Below, in pieces: positions 53,990 to 63,755 of a DNA stretch of 64,000 nucleotides. The position numbers and the translations under genes were made by a program. Within the stretch, counting starts at the first letter, position 1, and each line of letters begins with the position of its first letter. Source of the DNA: Acidianus brierleyi (lineage in GTDB: Archaea; Thermoproteota; Thermoprotei_A; Sulfolobales; Sulfolobaceae). The DNA lies in NCBI RefSeq assembly GCF_003201835.2, contig NZ_CP029289.2:2426501-2490500 (forward strand). Direction: 5' to 3'. A model generated the notes under the pieces. It saw only the letters and a program-made list of their open reading frames with translations, was not told where the DNA came from and made no database searches.

Positions 53990-56712
53990 CTTTCAATTCT
54001 TCCAATTCCTTTTTGGATGAAACCGCGGAAACATTATGCAGGGTTGAATACTCAAAGTTAGATCTTTCAATTCCTTTTTGGATGAAACATAGGTTTGAAT
54101 GCCTAGAGATGAGTGACGGAATGCTAACCTTTCAATTCCTTTTTGGATGAAACTTAAAAATATTTGGCAAGCAATACATGTTTCCTATTCTATACTTCTT
54201 TCAATTCCTTTTTGGATGAAACTACATTATTACCAGTATATTGAAAATTTATTCGAAAAACCCTTTCAATTCCTTTTTGGATGAAACTCAGAGAGAGTCT
54301 TAAAACTCTCCCTGACTTCCCTGACGTCTTTCAATTCCTTTTTGGATGAAACATGACACAAGAAAATGTTCAAATGGAAAAAATGAACTTTCAATTCCTT
54401 TTTGGATGAAACTTATAGATTATGGGTATGATGTCCTAGGACAATTAATACTAAACTTTCAATTCCTTTTTGGATGAAACCTATTCTCAAATTGTGTTTC
54501 TTCGCAGCTTTTTCAACTTTCAATTCCTTTTTGGATGAAACTTTGCCTTTAGGCTAAAGAACGGTGTGATCCTAAAGGTAAGACCTTTCAATCCCTTTTT
54601 GGATGAAACTTATACTATAGATATGGAAAAGACAAAATACGTATTAATTAACTTTCAATTCCTTTTTGGATGAAACGAGTACTTTGAGTTTGACATATAC
54701 AATAAGAAGCCATACGTGCTTTCAATTCCTTTTTGGATGAAACCCCATTGCTTCCTTCTTTGTTCTTCATTAATGTATCCTTTCAATTCCTTTTTGGATG
54801 AAACTCGCCATCAGGGAAACATTTACATATCTTTATCGTGCTTGACTTTCAATTCCTTTTTGGATGAAACCTGATAGCGTAATAGAGACATACTTGAAAA
54901 CATTAATGTATCCTTTCAATTCCTTTTTGGATGAAACCTAAGACTAGATTTCCATGTTTACTCCATTAGAAGTTATAATCTTTCAATTCCTTTTTGGATG
55001 AAACTAAGTTCAAATTATAAAAATTTGAACCCAATCGAAAAAATTCTTTCAATTCCTTTTTGGATGAAACATCAGCCATCGCAAAACACGGTAAAGAACT
55101 GATACTAAACTTTCAATTCCTTTTTGGATGAAACAATTGAACAGGATAGCAAGCGAAAGGAAAGTCACAGTTAACTTTCAATTCCTTTTTGGATGAAACA
55201 TAGCAAATTATTAACGAAATTATTCCAGTCTTGCAAAGTCACTTTCAATTCCTTTTTGGATGAAACAGGAATCCAATTGCTGCAGGACAGCAACGGCAAC
55301 TTATACTTCTTTCAATTCCTTTTTGGATGAAACAGCTATAGCTAATTATTTTTCTTTCTTTGATAATTTCTTTCAATTCCTTTTTGGATGAAACGAACAA
55401 ATTATCGAAAATGACCAGGAGTTAAAAGAAACTTTCAATTCCTTTTTGGATGAAACATTGTAGGAGTTTTAACAAGCTATTCTCCTCAAAATCCGCCAAC
55501 TTTCAATTCCTTTTTGGATGAAACGTAACATAAAGAAAAACAGTTTTAATAATCACAGATATGATTACTTTCAATTCCTTTTTGGATGAAACGTGATTTA
55601 GAATTTTACGATATAAATATTTTGAAGAATACTAATTCTTTCAATTCCTTTTTGGATGAAACCCTCAAAGGCATTGCGTATCGCGTTTTCTAGAATGTCT
55701 TTCAATTCCTTTTTGGATGAAACTAAAGGAGTATTTAAATCTTTTTTCTCTGTTTTTCCTAGAAAATCTTTCAATTCCTTTTTGGATGAAACACTAACTG
55801 GAAATAATGAGGATAAAATAGAGGAGTATGTACTTTCAATTCCTTTTTGGATGAAACCTTAAATAACAGATTAACATACATGTATATCGACCAAAAACTT
55901 TCAATTCCTTTTTGAGATGAAACCTATTACAGAACTATAACGTGGTAATAGGAACATTACCAGCTTTCAATTCCTTTTTGGATGAAACAATAATTTAATT
56001 TTTTCATGCTTAATTTGTTTCATGTTCTTTCAATTCCTTTTTGGATGAAACCCATACCCCAAAACGACTGATATCCAGTATATTGAAATACTCTTTCAAT
56101 TCCTTTTTGGATGAAACGCGAATTTATCGCCATCGATTATATGAAAGACGAAAAGTATGCTTTCAATTCCTTTTTGGATGAAACATGCCACACATTAAGT
56201 GTGGCATCAAATTACGCCGAAATTATCTTTCAATTCCTTTTTGGATGAAACCATATAATTAAGCTGGAGAACGAGAATATGATCTTGAAAACTTTCAATT
56301 CCTTTTTGGATGAAACTAAAATCTGATTTATTTTCATTTTCTTTATTTATCCTTTCAATTCCTTTTTGGATGAAACCCTTCAAACAAATGCAAAGTACTT
56401 AATTAAAGATGTAAAAGCTTTCAATTCCTTTTTGGATGAAACCCAAGATTACGGTTTAATGACAAAGGTGTATTAAAAAATGCCTTTCAATTCCTTTTTG
56501 GATGAAACTTTAATTAGGCGAAAAAGATGGCAAGTTTGAAGGAAATATTAGACTTTCAATTCCTTTTTGGATGAAACCTTCCAAACCGTTAAGTTCAAAA
56601 CTTCCACCCCTTGATGGTAATCTTTCAATTCCTTTTTGGATGAAACCTTATTCTCTATAATTTTTTTAGAGCAAGACAATAAATTAACTTTCAATTCCTT
56701 TTTGGATGAAAC
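53990..56712 (-). CRISPR. CRISPR array: 42 repeats, 41 spacers, transcribed leftward
   Basis: The 25-nt repeat reads CTTTCAATTCC...GGATGAAAC on the plus strand. On the minus strand it ends GGAATTGAAAG, i.e. it leaves the ATTGAAAG 5' handle, so the leader is on the right. Spacers are mostly 36-45 nt. The leader-distal repeat (53990-54023) contains a 9-nt insertion (TTCCAATTC), the one at 54585 has T to C, and the one at 55898 has an extra A (GAGATGAAAC). All others are identical, as expected for degeneration at the old end plus occasional drift. No cas1, cas2 or cas4 gene is in the window. Confidence 0.97.
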
Positions 56713-57010
56713 TAATGGATTTATATTCTGATTTATATATTCTGAACAATAAACTTATAAACTTTTCCTTTATCTCCTTTCTTTTTCATGCGAACTAATT
56801 CGTTGTAATGATCTGACGTCGTTCTGTTCGCATGGTCTGCTCGTGAAATTGAATGAATAGACAGTCTTTTAAACGTTCAATCTACACGTCTGATTTCGTC
56901 TTATACACATTGTAACTCGAACTTTTACGTTTTTAATCTTCATGTTCACCTCCTACCTAGTAATTATGATATTACAAAATTGTAATCCTGCTTTTTTCAA
57001 CATGATAGAT
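56713..57010 (-). promoter_or_regulatory. CRISPR leader
   Basis: AT-rich sequence directly adjoining the newest repeat. On the minus strand a TATA-like GTTTATAAGTTT (56751-56763) sits about 40-50 nt from the array, giving a start point just before the first repeat. Further out, CATGCGAAC (56787-56795) and GTTCGCATG (56826-56834) form a perfect 9-bp inverted repeat 30 nt apart, enclosing GACGTC. These could be bound by an integration or regulatory factor (inference). The outer limit is arbitrary. Confidence 0.7.
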
Positions 57011-57640
57011 TAATGTTTAATTCTTCTTGTGATGTTCTTATCTTTGCAAGAGTTAAAGGAGGAAAATAAGGGATGAGATGAACATTTTCTATTTTTATCT
57101 TTCCTTTTCTTTTTCTCTTTTTATGGTATTCCCTTATTTTTCATTTTTTCTCTTTTTTCTCTCATCATTCTCATGAGAATTGTATAGACGATTGTCTATA
57201 AATTTATTGAAAATGATCATCATAAAGTAATTTTTTCTCACCAACTTTTTCTCTCTTTTCATTTTTTCTTTCTGTTCCATCTTGGAAATTTACTTTCAAG
57301 AAATAAAATGATTCTTCTCCCTAAAAAAGTATATAATGATAATTATAGATATAGTCCTAGTATACTAGATTTATCTTATCGTGAGGCTGATAAGGAATAT
57401 ATATTTGTATATTTACGTTAACTTAATATTAAGTATCTAAAAATAAGGATTTAAATATGAAGATAATGAAAATAATTTGATTTGTATGATATTTCTGAGA
57501 GTGTAATTAGTCTATGAGAGAAGGTTAAGGATAGATAGTCTGGAATCATTAATAATTTTCACTTAATTACTTATAAATTTGCAAGTAAACCGATAATTCT
57601 TGATCTTAAACTTTTATTTTTTAGTAATCATTACTTAATA
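57011..57640. other. Gene-free region with pyrimidine-rich tracts
   Basis: Around 57085-57170 and 57235-57290 the plus strand is almost wholly T and C. No open frame of note, repeat or structured RNA was recognised. The end of the region holds the NadM promoter (T-rich stretch near 57608-57625). Confidence 0.45.
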
Positions 57641-58162
57641 ATGAGAGTTCTATTTCCAGGTAGATTTCAGCCATTTCATTTAGGTCATTTAAGTGTAGTA
57701 AAGTGGGCTTTAGAAAGATTCGATGAATTGGTTCTTATAGTGGGTAGTGCACAGGAAAGTCACACGCTCTATAATCCTTTTACTGCTGGGGAAAGAGTTG
57801 AAATGATTTATAATGCGTTGGAAGAAGAATCTCTTTATAAAAAAGTCTTTCTTTTTCCTTTAATGGAATCTATTTCTAATAAAAACTGGATTCATGACGT
57901 AGAGCTTGTTTCCCCAAAATTTGACGCAGTAATTACTGGAAATCCTTTAGTTATAACTTCTATAAGAGATAAATACGAGGTAATAGTTCCTAAACAATTT
58001 AATAGGGAGAAATATAATTCTACGTTAATAAGGAGCATGATTTTGAAAGGAGATAATTGGAAGGATTTAGTTCCTTATCCAGTTTACGAATTTATAAAGA
58101 GAATTCATGGTGAAGAGAGAATGGTAGATCTCTCCAAGACTGATAAAGCTCCTGAGGATTAA
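57641..58162 (+). CDS. nadM: Nicotinamide-nucleotide adenylyltransferase
   Basis: A 173-aa enzyme of archaeal NadM type. GRFQPFHLGHLSVVKWAL at residues 6-23 contains the nucleotidyltransferase HxGH motif (HLGH), and NSTLIRSMILKGDNW near 130-144 is the second ATP-binding ISxTxxR-like motif. It joins NMN and ATP to NAD+ in the cytosol. Length and motifs are normal; ATG 57641 follows a T-rich promoter region. The C-terminal tail RMVDLSKTDKAPED is slightly longer than in the shortest homologues. Confidence 0.92.
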   Translation: MRVLFPGRFQPFHLGHLSVVKWALERFDELVLIVGSAQESHTLYNPFTAGERVEMIYNALEEESLYKKVFLFPLMESISNKNWIHDVELVSPKFDAVITGNPLVITSIRDKYEVIVPKQFNREKYNSTLIRSMILKGDNWKDLVPYPVYEFIKRIHGEERMVDLSKTDKAPED

Positions 58163-58248
58163 TTAAATACCAAGAAATTTAAACACATAATTATCCCGAA
58201 CATGTTTTCGACAGATAATTTTAAAAATTATTCGTAATACTGTACATT

Positions 58249-59733
58249 ATGCAGTTCGTTAGGAACTCTTCTGGATTAGTCAAGAACGCTTCCCTGCTTG
58301 ACGCTACAATGTTAAACTTAGCTAACATGGGTGCAGGTTTGGCAATATTTACTGGAATAAGTCCTTACATAGTAAAAGGCGCCGTACTGTGGGTTGCTTC
58401 AATATTTACTTTCTTACTTACTTTACCTTTAGTCTTCCTCTATACTTTCTTCATAATCGAGATTCATAGAACTGGAGGAGATTACGTTTGGTTGTCTAGA
58501 AAATTAAGCGGAAAAATAGGATCTATAATGGGAATAGCTATAGCTTTTAACATGCCTCCATACTTTGCTTTGTCAGCGTTCTTCTCAGTTTCTGCAATAA
58601 CTACAGTTTTGTCTGTAATAGGTTCCCTAAATAATCAGTCTTATTTAGTTACAGCTTCAAACACAATTTTTGCTAACGATGCATTTATTTACGCTTTAGC
58701 AGCTGTAGCTTTTGCCATAGTGATAGGGATAAACATACTGAGACCTAAACTAGGTTTTACTTTAGTTTCTGCTTTAGGTTCCTTAGCTATAATAGGTACT
58801 ATAGTAGCTATGATAGTTCTTGCCTTCAATATTCCAGATTTTCATACCAAAATTTTACCATTCCTTCATGCTTTCAATTTAACGCCAACGACTTATCACG
58901 GTCCAACTTTTAGTTTACCTGCAACTCTTTACATGATTCCGTATTTTGCGTCCTTTGCTTACATATGGCTTTACGCAGGTCCTGCAGTTTCCGCAGAAAT
59001 TAAAAGCGAAAAAGGGATAAAATACAATTTAATTTTAGGAAGTTTAATGACCCTATTTTTGATAACTGTACCGTTCTTTTTAATGGATGTAGCTGGAGGA
59101 TATGGCTTTAATTTCGGATTATATCCTACAGGAACCTACAATTTCTGGAGTGTGGCAATGGCTCTCTCAGGTAACGAAGTCTTGGAATGGTTTATTGGTA
59201 TAAGTCTAATTTCTTGGGAATTCTTTGTCATGGCCTTCGGAGTAGTGGTATTCGCTAGATATGTATTTGCCTTCTCTTTCGATAGACTTTTCCCCGAAAT
59301 ATTTTCGAGATTAAATAGGAATAATTCTCCGGCATATGCTCATGTCTTGGACTTAATAGTTACTTTGATTTTCATGACAGTGCCTATAATAAGTCCTTTA
59401 GGAACTGAGGCATTGTACAGTTATACTCCTTTAGCTATAGCTTATTTACTTTTAGTGTCTATTGCAGGTGCAAGATTTGCATTACAGTCAAAGAGGAAGG
59501 GAATGCTGGTGACAGCAATAATTTCGTCTATCTTAATGATATTTATGGGATATGAGGCTTTTACTAATCCTTATTTCGGAGTAGTGGAGAACGGTGCTCC
59601 ATTCTGGCCTGGCATAGCTTATATTGTAAGTTTAATAGGTCTAGGCTTAGCAATCTATGGAGTATCTAAATGGTACAATTTGAAAAAAGGTATTAATATA
59701 GATTTAAACTATAAGGAAATTCCTCCCGAATAA
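58249..59733 (+). CDS. APC-superfamily amino acid permease 1
   Basis: The 494-aa protein has about 12 transmembrane helices. The first (MLNLANMGAGLAIFTG) carries a broken-helix GxG-like substrate site. AGPAVSAEIKSEKG near residue 247 is the conserved loop after helix 6, and RYVFAFSFDRLFPEIFSRLN is the cytosolic helix typical of amino acid-polyamine-organocation transporters. The substrate cannot be assigned. It is transcribed convergently with the peroxiredoxin gene, whose end abuts its stop. Confidence 0.88.
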   Translation: MQFVRNSSGLVKNASLLDATMLNLANMGAGLAIFTGISPYIVKGAVLWVASIFTFLLTLPLVFLYTFFIIEIHRTGGDYVWLSRKLSGKIGSIMGIAIAFNMPPYFALSAFFSVSAITTVLSVIGSLNNQSYLVTASNTIFANDAFIYALAAVAFAIVIGINILRPKLGFTLVSALGSLAIIGTIVAMIVLAFNIPDFHTKILPFLHAFNLTPTTYHGPTFSLPATLYMIPYFASFAYIWLYAGPAVSAEIKSEKGIKYNLILGSLMTLFLITVPFFLMDVAGGYGFNFGLYPTGTYNFWSVAMALSGNEVLEWFIGISLISWEFFVMAFGVVVFARYVFAFSFDRLFPEIFSRLNRNNSPAYAHVLDLIVTLIFMTVPIISPLGTEALYSYTPLAIAYLLLVSIAGARFALQSKRKGMLVTAIISSILMIFMGYEAFTNPYFGVVENGAPFWPGIAYIVSLIGLGLAIYGVSKWYNLKKGINIDLNYKEIPPE

Positions 59734-60417
59734 TTAGATGTATTTTTTAGCTTCTTCAACGTCTTTTTTGTCTGCTTCCTTGTAAGTCATCCACCATGCA
59801 AATCCTTTGTATTGCCCTAACCTAAGTTTAGCATCCTTCAAATTTCTAGGTGGAGGATTAAGTACATTATCTCCTATAATTTCGTTCTTTGGCCAATTAG
59901 CAGGCATTACTGATCCAGTTCTGTCAATTATTTGTAAAGCTTTAACGCTTCTTACTATTTCGTTAATGTTTCTTCCTAGTTCTAGAGGATAGTACATGAT
60001 TAATCTTACAGTGGATTTATCGTCAACAATGAACACTGCTCTTACAGTTGAAGTTGAAGACTCTGCGTGTAGCATTCCAAGTCTCTTAGCAACGTTTCCC
60101 ATAGGGTCTGCTATTATGGGGAAAGGTATTTCCACTTTAAGGTTTTGTTCAATCCAGTTTACCCACTCAATGTGGCTAATATTACTGTCAACTGATAATC
60201 CTATTAGTTCGGTATTCATGCTCTTGAATTCCTCATATTTTTTAGCGAATGAAACGAATTCTGTTGTACATACTGGTGTAAAGTCTCCTGGATGACTAAA
60301 AATAACAAACCATTTGCCCTTATACTGATCTGGTAATTTTATTCTTCCTTGTGTGGTGTCTACTTCTAATTCAGGGAATTTTTCACCAATTAAAGGTATT
60401 CTAAATTCTTGTTCCAA
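59734..60417 (-). CDS. Peroxiredoxin (Prx6-type) with a single cysteine
   Basis: The 227-aa protein has FSHPGDFTPVCTTEF around Cys50, the peroxidatic Cys with its Thr and the later Arg of the Prx active site, and the long C-terminal arm of archaeal Prx6-like enzymes (NPPPRNLKDAKLRLGQYKGFAWW). It reduces peroxides. No second cysteine exists, whereas several archaeal homologues keep two more in the C-terminal arm, so it must be regenerated by an external thiol. Its stop adjoins that of the convergent permease. Confidence 0.93.
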   Translation of the reverse strand: MEQEFRIPLIGEKFPELEVDTTQGRIKLPDQYKGKWFVIFSHPGDFTPVCTTEFVSFAKKYEEFKSMNTELIGLSVDSNISHIEWVNWIEQNLKVEIPFPIIADPMGNVAKRLGMLHAESSTSTVRAVFIVDDKSTVRLIMYYPLELGRNINEIVRSVKALQIIDRTGSVMPANWPKNEIIGDNVLNPPPRNLKDAKLRLGQYKGFAWWMTYKEADKKDVEEAKKYI

Positions 60418-60582
60418 AACTTTTTCACTATATATAATTTAGAGTTACTACTATTTAAAGTCTATTTCTAATTAGTAGATATTTCTATCTTAAAAACAAT
60501 TTGGATACTACATAGAGAATTCAATAAATTAGTTGAACTTTAGATGATTTAGGTATATATACCAAAAATTCGACATTTAATT

Positions 60583-60741
60583 ATGGCAATATTAAAGGTT
60601 TCAGAGGACGTAAAAGAAGAGCTAATGAAATTAGCAGACGAATTACCAACAAAGAAAGGAAAGAAAGAATCAATAAATAATATAATTGAGTTTCTTATAG
60701 AGTTTTATAAGGAAAATAGTAAGAATTCAGTTATAAAATAA
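60583..60741 (+). CDS. Small ribbon-helix-helix protein
   Basis: The 52-aa protein MAILKVSEDVKEELMKLADE...SINNIIEFLIEFYKENS matches the beta-helix-helix layout of CopG/Arc-like DNA-binding proteins. A TATA-like TATATATA lies at about 60555-60561, roughly 25 nt upstream, indicating a leaderless transcript. No toxin gene is adjacent; it is divergent from the peroxiredoxin gene and convergent with the cyclase gene. Confidence 0.65.
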   Translation: MAILKVSEDVKEELMKLADELPTKKGKKESINNIIEFLIEFYKENSKNSVIK

Positions 60742-60785
60742 TTTTTCATATTTAATTATAAAAAATCTAACATATAAAATTCAAT

Positions 60786-61379
60786 TTACCTCACTATTGC
60801 GATAGCTCTGACTGGGGATCCGTCAGCTCCCTTTATTAACAAAGGGAAACATAAGAAATCCACATATTTTCCTATTATCTTATCTAAATTAGCTAAGTTC
60901 TCAACTATAATAATCTCGTTTTTTAGCAAAATTCTATGAGTTTCGAAGGATCCTATACTTGGAGAATCAATTCCTACAAGCTTAAATCTTTTAGAAATTT
61001 CTTTTGATGCTTCTTCAGTAATAATAGAGTATTTATTAATATTCCATCCATTTTTCCAGGATTTACTAGTTCCAGTGTATATCAAAAGTATTTCTGATTC
61101 AACGTTTGGGATATCTTCTTTATTTATTTTCTCTTTTTCAATGGCTATAACATAAGCTTTCCCAGAAAATCTGGTAATCTCTATTTGATCTAAAGTTTTA
61201 CCTTCTGGTATAAAATGAGATGGAACATCTACGTGAGTACCAGTATGAGTGCCTATAGTTAGCTTGTGAACTACATAGCCTTCCTTTTCGATTGAAGTGA
61301 ATTTTTCAATCTTAGGTTGTGGGTCTCCAGGGTAGTAAGGCATTCCGTTCTCTATAGGAAAAGTAAGATCAATTATCAC
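60786..61379 (-). CDS. Cyclase-family metal-dependent hydrolase (KynB-like)
   Basis: The 197-aa protein has the signature GTHTGTHVDVPSHFIPEG near residues 43-60 (HxGTHxDxPxH), a metal site of the family that includes kynurenine formamidase, isatin hydrolase and polyketide cyclase relatives. IDSPSIGSFETHRILL near 138 is also conserved. The substrate is unknown. It is downstream of an amidohydrolase gene with a 16-nt gap, so the pair probably acts in one catabolic step series. Confidence 0.88.
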   Translation of the reverse strand: MIIDLTFPIENGMPYYPGDPQPKIEKFTSIEKEGYVVHKLTIGTHTGTHVDVPSHFIPEGKTLDQIEITRFSGKAYVIAIEKEKINKEDIPNVESEILLIYTGTSKSWKNGWNINKYSIITEEASKEISKRFKLVGIDSPSIGSFETHRILLKNEIIIVENLANLDKIIGKYVDFLCFPLLIKGADGSPVRAIAIVR

Positions 61380-61395
61380 AAAAAATTTATCTTTT

Positions 61396-62025
61396 CTAGA
61401 TATTTATAATCTTCCTTGCATTATCGAGAATCTCTTTATCTTTAATTATTGAAAGAGGAATATAAGGGTAACAACTACCGAAAATTAACTTATCTTTTGG
61501 AAAATCCTTAACTAAATCAATTGGAACCGAAGATATTTCACCGTATATATTACTCTCTTTAATAACTTCCTTAGCTTGATTTATGTATTGTGGATATCCT
61601 AATCTCATGAGTACTATCCTTATTTTATATTCCTTAACAACGTTTTTTAATTCTAAAGGATTTCCTTTACCTCTTCCCGTACATACAAAAACTGGTAGAC
61701 TATGGTCTTCAGCAAATTGATAAACTTTCCATGCTTCTTTCAATTCAAAATCATGATTTATAGGGTTAAGAACAATTCCTACAATGCCTTTGTCGTATTG
61801 TCTTCCTAATTCAACTTCTGCAGGAACTCTGCATTTGGGGTTATAAATACCTAATTGAAGATAATCCTTTCCCTTATTCCATAAATATTGTTGGTAAAAC
61901 CCATCTACACAACACATACATCCGTATTTATAAGCTGGATTCAAAACAACGTAGTCGAAAAGTTCTCTAATTTCCTTAGCTTTCACATCTCTTATCCCTA
62001 AATGTTGGTGAACATCTATCTTCAT
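61396..62025 (-). CDS. Amidohydrolase-family TIM-barrel protein
   Basis: The 209-aa protein begins MKIDVHQHLGIRD, giving the HxH metal pair after strand 1 of the amidohydrolase-2 type barrel. LIFGSCYPYIPLS near residue 180 replaces the usual GSDxP, so the last metal Asp is not evident (Cys in its place). It is shorter than most family members (about 280 aa). A cysteine-rich GCMCC near 35-39 is unusual. It is first gene of a two-gene unit with the cyclase-family hydrolase. Confidence 0.72.
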   Translation of the reverse strand: MKIDVHQHLGIRDVKAKEIRELFDYVVLNPAYKYGCMCCVDGFYQQYLWNKGKDYLQLGIYNPKCRVPAEVELGRQYDKGIVGIVLNPINHDFELKEAWKVYQFAEDHSLPVFVCTGRGKGNPLELKNVVKEYKIRIVLMRLGYPQYINQAKEVIKESNIYGEISSVPIDLVKDFPKDKLIFGSCYPYIPLSIIKDKEILDNARKIINI

Positions 62026-62174
62026 AAATATAATCTTAAAATTTGAACTAATATTTTTATATCGTTATATTCTACCTAAAAGAAAAATTGATAAATATAA
62101 TCTTTTTAATTTTCTTTAATCTACTTTAAAAACTCAAAGTAAATTTATAAAGGATAAGGAATAAGGAAATCCTC

Positions 62175-63755
62175 ATGGCAGACAATCCTGAAAGAGGAAA
62201 ACATTTGAGAAAAGAAATCAACTTCTTTGAGTTATTTATTATCGGATTATCTGGAGCTGTAGCTACTGCAGTATTCTTCAGTCAAGTAGAAATGACAGCC
62301 TATGCTGGACCTGGAAGCTTAATAGCTTGGATAATTGGAATTCTTCTTTACTTTACCATTGGTTTAACGTACATAGAGCTATCTCAAACTTATCCAGAAG
62401 CTGGAGGGCCATCTCGATATTCTATTTATTCCCACGGAGTAGTAACTAACTTAATTAACGCTACCGCAGACCTTATATGGTACCTTTTTATCCCTCCTAT
62501 AGAGGCTTACGCTACTATAGAGGGATTAGACTTTTTCTTTCCTCAACTTCTAAATAAGGAAGATTTTCCTACTCTCTTAGGCGCAATAGTGGGCGTCATC
62601 ATTCTTATAGCATATATACCATTTAATTATTACGGGATAAAGGTATTTGCAAGGATTACTGCAGGATTTGGAAGCGTTAAAATGATATTTTACGCATTGC
62701 CTGCAATAGCTTTAATTTTTCTTTTCTCAAAACCTCAGAACTTCACAATCTACCATGGAGTTTTACCGTTTGGAATAGCAGGAGTATTTGCAGCAATGCC
62801 TTTTGCTATGTTTGCTTTTGGAGGCGCTAGAGTAGTTCCAGATTTTGCAGAAGAAACTAAAAATAAAAGGAATATTATTTATGCCCTATTGTTTACCATT
62901 TTAGGTCAAGCTACAGTTTATATATTGTATGACTTAGCGTTGATATTAACTGTAAAATGGAGTGCGTTTAGCATTACTCCGGGTAATTGGGGAGGTATGT
63001 CAAACATAGTGGGAAATCCTTTCGTTATATTAGCGTCTTCATATGATCTAAAAGTATTCCTTATAATCATATTGATAGCTGCAATAGCCGGACCTTTCCT
63101 TACTGGATACATTTACATGGGAAGCGGAAGCAGAGTACTTTTAGCAATGGGAAGATCTAAATTCATGAGTAGTGCAGTAAAACAATTACATGAAAAATAT
63201 GCTATACCTTATTGGGGATTAATAATTTTTGCAGTAGTAGGAGCTCTAATTACCTTTTTGTTTGCTCCTGTACCTAGCATTTACGGTCTAATTTCTGACA
63301 GTGTTGTAGCTGGATATTTAGGTTTTTCAACAAATCCTATTGCTTTGGTAGTAATGAGAAAGCAGGGAGTTACAAAGTTCAGAATACCTTTAGGTAACGT
63401 AATTTCTGCAATAGCTTTCGTAGGTTCCTCACTAATAGTCTTCTGGTCAGGTTGGCCTTCAGTACCTTACTCTGTAGTATTGTTAGCTATCGCTACAGCA
63501 GTTTTTGCTACTATAGGAAAATCTACAAAGGATTTCCCAGAAGCTATATGGTATATAATGTATATAGCTTTCCTTACCTTTATGACCTATATTGGTAGTG
63601 ATGGTGCATTGAACATAATACCTTTTATAGATTCTACAATAATTACTGCAATAGTTTCTTTAGCAGTTTTCTATCCATGGGGAATAATGTCCGGCTTAAA
63701 GAAAGAGAACTATATTGAGCACGAAAACGAAATTAAAAGTGATACTGCGTTGTAG
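62175..63755 (+). CDS. APC-superfamily amino acid permease 2
   Basis: The 526-aa protein has about 12-14 transmembrane helices. GLSGAVATAVFFSQVEM replaces the usual GxG-rich first helix, and SQTYPEAGGPSRYSIYSHG is the conserved family segment after helix 2. GARVVPDFAEETKNKRN follows helix 6, and YMGSGSRVLLAMGRSKFM is the cytosolic helix. It is a paralogue of the permease at 58249-59733, with low similarity. The IS605-derived right end begins at the very last base of its stop codon. Confidence 0.88.
   Translation: MADNPERGKHLRKEINFFELFIIGLSGAVATAVFFSQVEMTAYAGPGSLIAWIIGILLYFTIGLTYIELSQTYPEAGGPSRYSIYSHGVVTNLINATADLIWYLFIPPIEAYATIEGLDFFFPQLLNKEDFPTLLGAIVGVIILIAYIPFNYYGIKVFARITAGFGSVKMIFYALPAIALIFLFSKPQNFTIYHGVLPFGIAGVFAAMPFAMFAFGGARVVPDFAEETKNKRNIIYALLFTILGQATVYILYDLALILTVKWSAFSITPGNWGGMSNIVGNPFVILASSYDLKVFLIIILIAAIAGPFLTGYIYMGSGSRVLLAMGRSKFMSSAVKQLHEKYAIPYWGLIIFAVVGALITFLFAPVPSIYGLISDSVVAGYLGFSTNPIALVVMRKQGVTKFRIPLGNVISAIAFVGSSLIVFWSGWPSVPYSVVLLAIATAVFATIGKSTKDFPEAIWYIMYIAFLTFMTYIGSDGALNIIPFIDSTIITAIVSLAVFYPWGIMSGLKKENYIEHENEIKSDTAL

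Noticed and set aside
55656..55862. 68-codon plus-strand frame within the CRISPR array
   Set aside because: It is a reading of three repeats (NSFLDE motif recurring) and spacers; periodic repeats create open frames by chance.
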